DNA of 43,031 nt from Anaerolineae bacterium (GTDB lineage: Bacteria > Chloroflexota > Anaerolineae > Anaerolineales > Villigracilaceae), in the NCBI GenBank assembly GCA_017303655.1, contig JAFLCE010000027.1:1-43031 (forward strand). Reading direction: 5' to 3'. Below are positions 1 to 7,152 of this stretch, piece by piece. The notes beneath the pieces were generated by a model that was given only the letters and a program-made list of their open reading frames with translations, had not been told where the DNA came from and ran no database searches. The position numbers were made by a program, and so were the translations under genes. Position 1 is the stretch's first letter. Every line of letters starts with the position of its first letter.

Positions 1-16
1 GACGCTCTTCCGATCT
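1..16 (+). other. Residual Illumina adapter at the contig end
   Basis: The first 16 bases (GACGCTCTTCCGATCT) are identical to the 3' end of the Illumina TruSeq universal adapter. The genomic sequence starts at base 17, in the middle of a reading frame. This is library contamination, not biology, and it marks the left edge of an assembled contig. Confidence 0.95.
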
Positions 17-472
17 GGGGACCTCATCGGCGAAATGAGCCTGATCGATAGTGTCGGTCGCTCCGCCAGCGTGGTGACGCTCGAAGACTCGCTCATGTTG
101 TGGATGGACAAGACCACCTTCAATTACATGCTCGATAACTTCCCGCCTGTAGCGCGCAATCTGGTGAGAATCCTCTCTGCCCGCGTGCGTCTCTCTGACC
201 AGATGATCCAATCGCTCGCCACACTCGATGTCAACGGACGAGTGGCACGTCAACTGCTGGCGTTCGCGGAACGGTATTATCAAGAAATGGACGGCGGCAT
301 TAAGATCCGCATCGCGCTGACCCAAAGCGACATTGCCGACCTCGTGGGCGCATCGCGCAAACGTGTGAATCAGGCAATGGTCTTTTTCAAGGAACAAGGT
401 CTGGCAACGACCGATGCCGATGGTCGTATCCTCATTCAAGATAAGGCAGGTTTGGCGAAGTTTTGTAGTTGA
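17..472 (+). CDS. CRP/FNR-family transcriptional regulator (5'-truncated)
   Basis: The reading frame is open back to base 17, directly after the adapter, and reads GDLIGEMSLID there. This is the phosphate-binding-cassette-like turn of cyclic-nucleotide-binding domains, so the Met at 35 is internal and the N-terminal half of the protein lies off the contig. After the end of the beta-roll comes the long dimerisation helix (VARNLVRILSARVRLSDQM). A winged helix-turn-helix of the Crp type follows (LTQSDIADLVGASRKRVNQ). The protein should bind DNA as a dimer in response to a small effector or redox signal. The effector cannot be deduced because most of the sensing domain is missing. A hairpin terminator follows the stop codon. 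Confidence 0.93.
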   Translation, partial: GDLIGEMSLIDSVGRSASVVTLEDSLMLWMDKTTFNYMLDNFPPVARNLVRILSARVRLSDQMIQSLATLDVNGRVARQLLAFAERYYQEMDGGIKIRIALTQSDIADLVGASRKRVNQAMVFFKEQGLATTDADGRILIQDKAGLAKFCS

Positions 473-507
473 GATAGTTATATAGTTAGGTAGCTTTGTA
501 GTTTAGT

Positions 508-540
508 AAAGCCGTGGAGTTTTAGCTCTGCGGCTTTTTA
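508..540 (+). terminator. Rho-independent terminator after the CRP/FNR gene
   Basis: The arms AAAGCCGTGGAG and CTCTGCGGCTTT form a GC-rich stem (with one wobble or mismatch) around a short TTTTAG loop and end in a T run. It lies about 35 nt after the stop at 472. Confidence 0.8.
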
Positions 541-572
541 CTATCGAACTACCCAACTAAGAACTACCAAAC

Positions 573-578
573 TATAAT
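573..578 (+). promoter_or_regulatory. -10 element (TATAAT) for a probably leaderless thioesterase mRNA
   Basis: A perfect TATAAT lies only 6 nt before the ATG at 585. Transcription would then start at or next to the start codon, and no Shine-Dalgarno sequence is present. The -35 match is poor. Confidence 0.6.
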
Positions 579-584
579 CCGCTT

Positions 585-1004
585 ATGACTGACTACAAAT
601 TCTTTCACCCCACCGAAGTCCGCTACGGGGATTTGGACCCGCAGGGACATGTTAACAACGCAAAATACCTGACGTACTTTGAGCAGGCGCGTGTCTACTA
701 TTTCATTCAACTGGGATTGTTCAGCAAAGACCAGTCCTTTATGGAAATCGGCGTCATTGTGGCGGATATTCACGTCGCCTACCAGTCTCCGACTCATTAT
801 GGCGACCCGATCAAGACCGGCGCAAAAGTAACCAAGATCGGCAACAAGTCGATGACGGTGGAGCAGTGTGTGATGAATGCTGAAACCGGCAAAGTGCTGG
901 CAAGCGGCGAAGTGGTGCTGGTCACTTTTGATTATGAAGGCTTGAAGACCATCCCTGTGCCGGATGATTGGAAGAAGAAGATTAGTGAGTTTGAAAGTTT
1001 ATAA
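585..1004 (+). CDS. Acyl-CoA thioesterase, hot-dog fold (4HBT/YbgC type)
   Basis: This 139-aa protein has the full length of a single hot-dog-fold thioesterase. Residues 14-25 (YGDLDPQGHVNN) match the 4HBT signature, in which the Asp of DxxGHVNN (D18) is the catalytic residue and the following helix (about 26-40) packs under the sheet. It should hydrolyse an acyl-CoA thioester in the cytoplasm, but the chain specificity is unknown. The ATG at 585 is chosen because it directly precedes the conserved N-terminal strand and lies 6 nt after a TATAAT, implying a leaderless mRNA. The gene appears monocistronic and is followed by a palindromic repeat. Confidence 0.9.
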   Translation: MTDYKFFHPTEVRYGDLDPQGHVNNAKYLTYFEQARVYYFIQLGLFSKDQSFMEIGVIVADIHVAYQSPTHYGDPIKTGAKVTKIGNKSMTVEQCVMNAETGKVLASGEVVLVTFDYEGLKTIPVPDDWKKKISEFESL

Positions 1005-1010
1005 CAATCA

Positions 1011-1100
1011 TGTCATGCTGAGCGATAGCGAAGCATCTCTACCAACGGGAGTAGAGACCCTTCCCCCTACGGGGACGCCGCGCTACCGCTCAGGGTGACA
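1011..1100. repeat. Palindromic interspersed repeat, TGTCATGCTGAGC...GCTCAGGGTGACA
   Basis: About 90 bp have complementary ends (TGTCATGCTGAGC at 1011 and GCTCAGGGTGACA ending at 1100). The interior is a second set of complementary words (AGCATCTCTAC and GTAGAGACCC). Elements with these ends are, to my knowledge, common in intergenic regions of many environmental bacteria. It lies between two unrelated genes and could fold in RNA or act as a bidirectional terminator. Confidence 0.75.
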
Positions 1101-1117
1101 CATGAAAAGAGAATCCC

Positions 1118-2161
1118 ATGTCCCTCCCAAAAATTGACGAAACGTATTTCACAAATTTCCTCGTTGACCTGCTCAATATCCCTTCGCCGACGGGTTTTGC
1201 CAGCGCGGCAATTGACTTCGTGGAAAAAGAACTTTCCAAGTACAAGCAATTGAAATTGAGTCGCACACGCAAAGGAGCGTTGGTTGCAAAATGGGAAGTG
1301 AAATCTGACCTTCCTCCCGTCGCGTTGACGGCTCACGCCGACACACTTGGCGCGGTAGTTAAAGAAATTAAAGGCAATGGACGCTTGCGCCTGAGTCGCA
1401 TCGGCGGGATTCAATGGCCGACTATTGAAACGGAAGGCGTGTGGGTGTTCACATCTAAAGGCGAAAAGATTCGCGGCTCGGTGTTGATCGATGTGGCATC
1501 TGGTCACATTCACAGTGGAGCTGACATGCCACGCGATGATAAACATCTCGAAGTGCGCCTCGATGCAAAAACTACATCTGAAGCCGAGACACGTGCCTTG
1601 GGAATCAATATCGGCGATTGTGTGGCGTTCGATACTCGCACCGAAGTGACAAATGGATTCATCCGCTCGCGCTTCCTCGACGACAAGGCTTGTGTGGCGA
1701 ATCTCGTCGCAGCGATCAAGTCGATGGTGGAATCAGGTCAAAGTCCGGTGCGAAGCGTGTACTTCCACATTTCCAATTATGAAGAGGTCGGTCACGGCGC
1801 ATCGGCGGGCATCCCTGATGATGTGGCGGAGTTGGTCACGGTCGATATGGCAGTCGTTGGCGAAGGTCAGGAGTCTGATGAATTCCACGCAACCTTGTGC
1901 ATCAAAGACAGCGGCGGACCGTATCACGAAGGCTTGAATAAAAAGATGCGCGGCATTGCCGAGAAACATGGCATTCCATACAAGACCGATGTCTATCCAT
2001 TTTACGGCTCAGACGGTGAAGCCTTCTGGCGTGCAGGCGGTGACGTGGCGCTCGCGTTGATCGGTCCCGGCATCGACGCTTCACACAACTACGAGCGCGC
2101 CCACATGGACGGCTTGAACGCGACGACGAATTGGATCATGGCGTATCTTTTGGAATCTTAA
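1118..2161 (+). CDS. M42-family metallo-aminopeptidase
   Basis: At 347 aa this matches the usual M42 length (glutamyl aminopeptidase/TET-type peptidase). The dinuclear metal site is complete: H73 and D75 in AHADTLG, the bridging Asp in FLDDKA (about 188), the general base and metal ligand E222-E223 in NYEEVGHGA, D243 in VTVDMAVV, and H323 in DASHNYERAH. These are the residues that bind two Zn or Co ions. A PDZ-like insertion lies between about residues 80 and 180. The cytoplasmic enzyme should trim peptides from their N terminus, usually as a dodecamer. The ATG at 1118 begins the conserved N-terminal region, and the purine-rich stretch before it is a weak ribosome binding site. It stands alone between a repeat and the next gene. 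Confidence 0.93.
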   Translation: MSLPKIDETYFTNFLVDLLNIPSPTGFASAAIDFVEKELSKYKQLKLSRTRKGALVAKWEVKSDLPPVALTAHADTLGAVVKEIKGNGRLRLSRIGGIQWPTIETEGVWVFTSKGEKIRGSVLIDVASGHIHSGADMPRDDKHLEVRLDAKTTSEAETRALGINIGDCVAFDTRTEVTNGFIRSRFLDDKACVANLVAAIKSMVESGQSPVRSVYFHISNYEEVGHGASAGIPDDVAELVTVDMAVVGEGQESDEFHATLCIKDSGGPYHEGLNKKMRGIAEKHGIPYKTDVYPFYGSDGEAFWRAGGDVALALIGPGIDASHNYERAHMDGLNATTNWIMAYLLES

Positions 2162-2224
2162 CAAAACGCTAAGGTAATAAATCGGATGGGTATGTTATCT
2201 TTCCAGTGAAGATAGGAATCAGAT

Positions 2225-2719
2225 ATGACCCTCGACTCAATTGAAGCCAAGATCGGCTCGCTCGCCCCAGACTTCAAACTGCTCGCCACCAACGGGCAGA
2301 ATGTTTCGCTGACAGATTTCCGCGGCAAGAACAACGTGATCGTGTTCTTCATCCGCGAAACGACCTGCCCGCAATGCCGCACGCACGTGGCGCAGCTCGG
2401 CAGGATGTATGAGCAATTCAAAGAAGCAGGCGCCGAAGTGATTGTGATCCTTGGCGAAGATACAGAGAAAGCTAAGGAATACGCGGATGGAATTGGTTTG
2501 CCTTTCCCCATCCTCTGCGACCCAGACCGCGCCGTGTATAACTTGTACGAGCTTGAAAAATATTTTCTCCTTTTTCAACGTACGGCTTCCCTCGTTGTGG
2601 ATAAGGATGGCATCGTCCGCTATTTGAAGCGCACTACAGTGCCGAATGTCTGGTTACAAGAGAGTCGCGAACTGCTCGGCTTCATCCTCAGTTTGGATGA
2701 AGGTCAGCCGGTTATGTAA
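2225..2719 (+). CDS. Peroxiredoxin-like (AhpC/TSA family) thiol peroxidase
   Basis: This 164-aa thioredoxin-fold protein starts with the APDFKL and VSLTDFRGK strands typical of AhpC/TSA proteins. The active-site helix carries C48 in ETTCPQC; a second Cys at 51 makes a CxxC, as in atypical peroxiredoxins and thioredoxin-like reductants. The cis-Pro region and C-terminal helix (about 125-160) are present. No signal peptide is visible, so it should act in the cytoplasm on hydroperoxides or as a general thiol reductant. AGGAA upstream of the ATG at 2225 supports the start, and a strong terminator follows. Family assignment is good; substrate is unknown. Confidence 0.88.
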   Translation: MTLDSIEAKIGSLAPDFKLLATNGQNVSLTDFRGKNNVIVFFIRETTCPQCRTHVAQLGRMYEQFKEAGAEVIVILGEDTEKAKEYADGIGLPFPILCDPDRAVYNLYELEKYFLLFQRTASLVVDKDGIVRYLKRTTVPNVWLQESRELLGFILSLDEGQPVM

Positions 2720-2724
2720 ATCTC

Positions 2725-2755
2725 AAAGCCTCGCATATGCGGGGCTTTTTGTTTT
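2725..2755 (+). terminator. Rho-independent terminator
   Basis: The arms AAAGCCTCGCA and TGCGGGGCTTTTT form a stem followed by a T-rich tract, immediately after the peroxiredoxin stop codon. Confidence 0.85.
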
Positions 2756-2760
2756 TAAAT

Positions 2761-2781
2761 GGGGCGGGGAGACCCCGCCCC
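2761..2781. repeat. GC-only palindrome (GGGGCGGGG-AGA-CCCCGCCCC)
   Basis: A perfect 9-bp stem with a 3-nt loop, followed by TACGAA. It resembles the arms of the GTAGGGGCGACC element at 22721-22780, so the two may belong to one repeat family. Confidence 0.65.
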
Positions 2782-2797
2782 TACGAACCATTCCCTA

Positions 2798-2826
2798 TTC
2801 ACTATTCTCTTCTCAAACTGTATACT
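2798..2826 (+). promoter_or_regulatory. Sigma-70-like promoter for a leaderless LLM oxidoreductase mRNA
   Basis: TTCACT (4/6 to TTGACA), a 17-bp spacer and TATACT at 2821-2826. The ATG at 2833 is only 6 nt further on, with no Shine-Dalgarno sequence, so the mRNA is probably leaderless. Confidence 0.6.
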
Positions 2827-2832
2827 TGACCT

Positions 2833-3834
2833 ATGAAACTAGATGCCGCCCTGCCTATCGTTCAACTGAAAGAGATTCCCGCCATTGCGAAAGCCGCCGA
2901 AGAGATCGGTTTCGCCGCGTTGTGGACTCAAGAGACTCAGCATGATCCCTTCCTGCCATGCACTTTGATCGCGGAACACTCTGCAAGCATGGACTTTGGG
3001 ACCGCCATCGCCGTGTCGTTTGCGCGCTCGCCTGCCAACCTCGCCTACACGGCATGGGACCTAGCAGCACAGTCGAACGGACGATTCATTTTAGGTTTGG
3101 GCACTCAGGTCAAGGCGCATATTGAGCGTCGCTTCGGTATGACCTGGCCCGAGTCGGTCACGGGGAAATTGCGCGAGCAAATCCAAGTCATCCGCGCCAT
3201 GTGGGACTGCTGGCAGAACGGCACGAAGTTAAATTTCCGCGGTGAGCATTACAAGATCACACTGATGTCGCCCTTCTTTAATCCGGGCAAGATCGAGAAC
3301 CCGAATATTCCAATTTACATTGCGGGAGTCAACACTGGCTTGGCAAGACTCGCAGGCGAAATGTGTGAGGGATTCCACGCGCATCCATTTAATAGTCCGC
3401 GTTACATGAACGAGATCATCTTGCCCGCGCTGGAAGATGGCTTGCAAAAAAGCGGACGCAAACGCAGTGACATCACCGTTTCGATGACGCCTTTCATTGC
3501 CACCACGCCCGAAGAAGTGGGCTTTGTGCGCATGCAGGTTGCCTTCTACGCATCGACTCCATCCTATAAAGCCGTGATGGATTTGCATGGCTGGGGTGAG
3601 ATCGCTGAAACCCTCTCTGGTTTTGCCGCCAAAGGCGAATGGCATGAAATGCCCATGCTCGTCACCGATGAGATGTTGAACGAGTTCTGCCTGATGACCA
3701 CGCAGGACAATCTCGCCGTAGACTTGAAGAAACGCTTCGGCAGCCTCGCGGATCGCATCACACTTTACACACCCTTCGTCCCCGGGGAAAAGGATGCATG
3801 GTGGAAAAATTTGGCGAAGGCGTTTAATTCGTAA
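2833..3834 (+). CDS. LLM-class F420-dependent oxidoreductase (TIGR03617-like)
   Basis: This 333-aa protein is a bacterial luciferase-like TIM barrel. Features seen are the N-terminal EIGFAALWTQETQHDPF segment, the cofactor-contacting strand TAIAVSFARSP, the NGRFILGLGTQV motif that follows in LLM enzymes, and the IPIYIAG strand around residues 155-165. It most resembles the branch often annotated as F420-dependent oxidoreductases; the electron carrier (F420 or FMN) is inferred from family, not seen. It is probably a cytoplasmic hydride-transfer enzyme with unknown substrate. The start is fixed by a -10 element 6 nt upstream. Confidence 0.88.
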   Translation: MKLDAALPIVQLKEIPAIAKAAEEIGFAALWTQETQHDPFLPCTLIAEHSASMDFGTAIAVSFARSPANLAYTAWDLAAQSNGRFILGLGTQVKAHIERRFGMTWPESVTGKLREQIQVIRAMWDCWQNGTKLNFRGEHYKITLMSPFFNPGKIENPNIPIYIAGVNTGLARLAGEMCEGFHAHPFNSPRYMNEIILPALEDGLQKSGRKRSDITVSMTPFIATTPEEVGFVRMQVAFYASTPSYKAVMDLHGWGEIAETLSGFAAKGEWHEMPMLVTDEMLNEFCLMTTQDNLAVDLKKRFGSLADRITLYTPFVPGEKDAWWKNLAKAFNS

Positions 3835-3865
3835 TAGTCCTCCACTTCGACAAAAAGGATGATTT

Positions 3866-4795
3866 ATGGAAAATGAGGTAAAAACCAGGTTTCTTGAAAA
3901 TGTTACTTCCAAAATTGGAAGACCTGAAAAATTCGGAAATAGCCGTTCCCTTTTCAAAATTCAAGGAAGTGATATTCGGCTTTATTTACGCTATTCAAAG
4001 GTTCACGAAAGAAAGATTGCTTTTTATGGCTTGCGAGATATTGATTTAAAACAGATCGAAGGTTTTCCATCTTTTATTTGTTTTCTATGGGAAGGACAAA
4101 ATGAGCCTTTAATGATTCCCTTCTCTGAATACGAAGAAGTCTTCAAGTCCGCTACTCTTGCAGACGATGGACAATATAAAGTTTTGTTATCTCTTCAAGG
4201 CGACACAACTGAACTCTCCATCTCACGAGTAGGCAAATTTAATGTTGATGGGTTTGTAGGTTGGAGCCAGGCAGAAGCCATCAGGAACGCATCTGGCAAA
4301 CAAATAATTCCCGATTTAACACATTCTCAAGTCCAGACACTCTTAAGTGCAATTGGAACTCATAAGAACTACGACATTTGGATACCTCCAATTGATCGAG
4401 CAAAACTGGATTGGTCATTGACCAAAGAAATATCTCAACGAGAAATATTACCAAATGGATTTGAACGTATATCAGATATATTGGGCGAAGTTGACGTAGT
4501 CTGGCTGCAAAAGGGAAGCAATGAAATCAAAGCTCTTTTTGAAGTAGAACACACTACACCTATTTACTCTGGGTTACTTAGGTTTAACGATATTCATTTA
4601 GGAGCACCAAGCCTTAAAGCAAGATTTAGCATCGTAGCCAATAATGAAAGACGATCTTTATTTATAAAACAAGTAAATCGCCCTACTTTTCAAACAAGTG
4701 GATTAGGTGATCTTTGTACATTTCTTGAATACGCAGATGTTTTCAATTGGCACAATCGGTTAGGAGGTCTAAATGTCCAAAAAACTTCAAGATAA
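3866..4795 (+). CDS. Putative PD-(D/E)XK-type nuclease, BamHI-like ExE variant
   Basis: I do not recognise a named family for this 309-aa protein. The C-terminal half (about 195-260) has the look of a restriction-endonuclease-like fold: an acidic strand GEVDVVWL (E208, D210) followed by IKALFEVEHTT with E226 and E228, then a helix YSGLLRFNDI. The D-x15-E-x-E arrangement matches the active site of BamHI (Asp94, Glu111, Glu113), where Glu replaces the usual Lys. No membrane segment or signal peptide is present. The gene is much more AT-rich than its neighbours, suggesting transfer. A good ribosome site (AAAGGA) precedes the ATG. It overlaps a 57-aa gene, so the two are translated together. Nuclease function is an inference. 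Confidence 0.55.
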   Translation: MENEVKTRFLENVTSKIGRPEKFGNSRSLFKIQGSDIRLYLRYSKVHERKIAFYGLRDIDLKQIEGFPSFICFLWEGQNEPLMIPFSEYEEVFKSATLADDGQYKVLLSLQGDTTELSISRVGKFNVDGFVGWSQAEAIRNASGKQIIPDLTHSQVQTLLSAIGTHKNYDIWIPPIDRAKLDWSLTKEISQREILPNGFERISDILGEVDVVWLQKGSNEIKALFEVEHTTPIYSGLLRFNDIHLGAPSLKARFSIVANNERRSLFIKQVNRPTFQTSGLGDLCTFLEYADVFNWHNRLGGLNVQKTSR

Positions 4796-4946
4796 AAAAT
4801 GGATAGTAGTAGAAGTGCGTAGCGGAATTCCTATTTCAGTTAATATCTTTAGCAAATTAGGACTAGCAGAAAAATATGCTGCAAAACTACGAAAGACAAT
4901 GAATTTAGAAAAGGATGAAACGGGAATATTTCCTATTGAACTTTAA
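4773..4946 (+). CDS. Small 57-aa protein overlapping the nuclease-like gene
   Basis: An ATG at 4773 lies 5 nt after a perfect AGGAGG (4762-4767) and opens a 57-codon frame ending in TAA at 4944-4946. It overlaps the previous gene by 23 nt in another frame. The product begins MSKKLQDKKWIVVEV, then has a Lys/Ala-rich helix (about 30-42) and an acidic end with ETGIFPIEL. Two beta strands around a helix are likely. There is no recognisable domain. Strong ribosome binding site, overlap and equal AT-richness argue that it is a real gene and a partner of the upstream protein. An antitoxin or regulator role is possible but not shown. Confidence 0.7.
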   Translation: MSKKLQDKKWIVVEVRSGIPISVNIFSKLGLAEKYAAKLRKTMNLEKDETGIFPIEL

Positions 4947-4954
4947 CACCAGCT

Positions 4955-4983
4955 AAGACCAGCATGCAAATCATGCTGGTCTT
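4955..4983. terminator. Perfect 12-bp hairpin after the nuclease/small-protein pair
   Basis: AAGACCAGCATG and its exact complement flank a 5-nt CAAAT loop, starting 8 nt after the stop at 4946. No T run follows, so it may act as an mRNA-stabilising hairpin or weak terminator. Confidence 0.6.
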
Positions 4984-5106
4984 CAAATCTAAAACCAATC
5001 TCCAACCGGGGGAGATGCAACACAAGCAACTTCATGCTTTCATAAATAAAGCGTGTAAAATTCCCCACCGAACCAAAAACCATCTCAACACGAATCCGAC
5101 ACCTTT

Positions 5107-6795
5107 ATGCTGACCCAACTTGCCGCAAAACTTCAACACTCCGCCCTCTGGCGACATCTGCTTTTTCTCTCCGCCACCTTCCTCACCATCCTGCTCATCG
5201 GCTACAACTTCGGCACCTTCGACGAAGCCATGCACATCCCCTTCCTAAAATCAACCGTCGACCCATCGCTCTACCCCGGCGACTCGATGATGCAACTGCA
5301 TCGCATCTATTATTCATATTTTTGGTCCTTCTTTGTACCTGCCTTGCAAAACGGCATCCTCGAGCCGGTCTTATTCATCGTCCATTTTGCCAGCATCTAC
5401 TTCACCTTTTGGGCACTCTGGAACTTAAGCCAAACCCTCTTCCACAATTCACTGGCATCCATGTTCAGTGTCGTCGGGTTCATTGTGCCGCATTTCGGCT
5501 TCTCAGGCTTCCCCGTCTTTGAGATCGCGCCATTAAGCCGCACATTCGTATTGCCATTTTTATTGTTCGCCTTGGATCAATTCTTCAAAGGACGCATCCC
5601 ATTCGCCTTTTTCATCGCAGGTGTGATGTACAACATCCACGTCGTATCGGTCAATTTTATTTTGGCGATGTTCGGCTGGGCATGTCTGATGGAATTCAAA
5701 CGCATCGGACTCCGCCGCATCCTGTTCGCTGCCATTTTGTTTTTTGTTTCCGCCTTACCCGTCCTGCTATGGAAAGCAGGCGGCGACCCGCTCGATCTCT
5801 CCCTGCGCCCCGAATGGGTCGACTTCCTCAACCGCACCCTCTTCCTGCATCTGTTCGACATGGTCCGCCCCGACTACCCCGGCAGTTGGGCAATCGCCTT
5901 CGCTGGTCTGACCGCCATCGCCTTATTCTTCATCGCCCTGCCTTCCACAGAAGCTGCAGGCATTAAAGTCACTGCCAGAAACTTCATGGTGGCGGGCATC
6001 ATCGTATTGATCGTACATGTGATCTCGGTGTACTTTTTGCCGATCACCATTTTGATCCAGTCACAAATTTTGCGCATGGGCTTGTGGATCATTATCCTCG
6101 CCTATCTTTTCTTTGCTAATCATCTTGCCAAACTGATTCAAAGCGGCAGCCTGCCATCCGTCAACACCTTGTTGCTGGGGATCGTTTTTATTTTCTCGCC
6201 ATCCTCTGTGCTCGTATTGGCAGCCTGGCTCTTATCGCGGCAGATTCATCGTCCGCGTTTGCTACGAGCATCCCTCTGGGCAGCACCATTCGTCATGGCG
6301 GCTTTATATATCGTCGTCTGGTTCATGGGCTTTTGGCAGCCGGGCATTTACATCTACGGCAAGCCCAGCCCGTGGGTGGATGTGCAACAATGGGCGCGTG
6401 AGAACACTGTCAAAGAAGCGCGCTTCATCACACCGCCTGAAAAATGGGGCGTGCAGGAATCAGACTGGCGCGTCCACTCCGAACGTGCCAGCACCGTGAC
6501 CCTTTCTGAACTTCTGGTGGCTGCCTTTCAGCCCGGCTATGAAGTGGAATGGCAAACCCGCTTCGACATCCTTGCCCCCGGCGCGCTGGCTCAATTCGAC
6601 GGCGACTACTTCCATAACGTCCAATTTACACGTGACGCATACTACAGCCTTACCACCACGGACCTGGTCCACGCCGCCTGCCGATTCGACTCGCAGTACA
6701 TCGTCATCGAAAAACCACATACCCATGACCTGCCAATTGCATACGAAAATACAGCCTTCATCGTGTATGATGTCAGCGCACAGACTTGCCCATAA
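5107..6795 (+). CDS. Polytopic membrane protein, DUF6798/GT-C-like
   Basis: The 562-aa product has about ten hydrophobic segments over residues 15-410, beginning with LLFLSATFLTILLIGY. A roughly 140-aa soluble C-terminal part starts at PWVDVQQWARENT. An early non-cytoplasmic loop with acidic residues (FGTFDEAMHI) after the first membrane segment is typical of GT-C-type glycosyltransferases, which place their catalytic acid there. The C-terminal W.DVQQWARENT...FITPP pattern resembles DUF6798 proteins. A role in transferring sugars from a lipid carrier on the outer face of the membrane is an inference. The start lacks a clear ribosome site and could be slightly downstream. Confidence 0.7.
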   Translation: MLTQLAAKLQHSALWRHLLFLSATFLTILLIGYNFGTFDEAMHIPFLKSTVDPSLYPGDSMMQLHRIYYSYFWSFFVPALQNGILEPVLFIVHFASIYFTFWALWNLSQTLFHNSLASMFSVVGFIVPHFGFSGFPVFEIAPLSRTFVLPFLLFALDQFFKGRIPFAFFIAGVMYNIHVVSVNFILAMFGWACLMEFKRIGLRRILFAAILFFVSALPVLLWKAGGDPLDLSLRPEWVDFLNRTLFLHLFDMVRPDYPGSWAIAFAGLTAIALFFIALPSTEAAGIKVTARNFMVAGIIVLIVHVISVYFLPITILIQSQILRMGLWIIILAYLFFANHLAKLIQSGSLPSVNTLLLGIVFIFSPSSVLVLAAWLLSRQIHRPRLLRASLWAAPFVMAALYIVVWFMGFWQPGIYIYGKPSPWVDVQQWARENTVKEARFITPPEKWGVQESDWRVHSERASTVTLSELLVAAFQPGYEVEWQTRFDILAPGALAQFDGDYFHNVQFTRDAYYSLTTTDLVHAACRFDSQYIVIEKPHTHDLPIAYENTAFIVYDVSAQTCP

Positions 6796-6816
6796 AACAT
6801 CTCAAAAGGACACTCC

Positions 6817-7146
6817 ATGAACTTTAACGATTATCAACAAAAATCTCGCGCCACCGCGCAATATCCCGCCATTGGGCATGCTGTTATTTACCCGGCTCTC
6901 GGTCTCGTCAACGAAGCAGGTGAAGTGGCAGGCAAGATCAAGAAAATCTTCAGAGACAAGCAAGGCGTTATCGGTGAAGCAGAACGTGAAGCCCTCAAAG
7001 CCGAACTCGGCGACGTGCTCTGGTACATTGCCCAAGTCGCCACGGAACTTGACCTTCCGCTCGATGAAATTGCCGAAGCCAACATCACCAAACTTTTAGA
7101 CCGACAATCACGCGGAAAAATCCAAGGCGACGGCGATAATCGCTAA
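6817..7146 (+). CDS. MazG-like nucleotide pyrophosphohydrolase
   Basis: At 109 aa this is a single MazG-type all-alpha NTP pyrophosphohydrolase domain. The metal-binding motif ExxE...ExxD is complete: E33 and E36 in NEAGEVAGKIKK, E63 and D66 in ELGDVLWY. Such enzymes convert (d)NTPs to NMPs plus pyrophosphate and help cleanse non-canonical nucleotides; which nucleotide is used here is unknown. AAAAGGACA before the ATG at 6817 is a good ribosome site. The SMR transporter gene begins 6 nt after its stop, so the two genes are likely co-transcribed. Confidence 0.92.
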   Translation: MNFNDYQQKSRATAQYPAIGHAVIYPALGLVNEAGEVAGKIKKIFRDKQGVIGEAEREALKAELGDVLWYIAQVATELDLPLDEIAEANITKLLDRQSRGKIQGDGDNR

Positions 7147-7152
7147 TCTCGC

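Larger units (their letters stand above)
473..580. repeat. Large imperfect palindrome with a terminator at its apex
   Basis: The left arm, rich in TAGTTAGGTAG-type words (about 473-508), and the right arm, rich in AACTACCAAACTA-type words (about 540-580), are imperfect reverse complements. They flank the terminator hairpin at 508-540. The right arm also contains the TATAAT that sits 6 nt before the next gene. Its look suggests a dispersed palindromic element; only one copy is present here. Confidence 0.6.

Noticed and set aside
3229-3957. A 242-codon minus-strand frame
   Set aside because: Antisense to the LLM oxidoreductase and the start of the nuclease-like gene; no recognisable protein.
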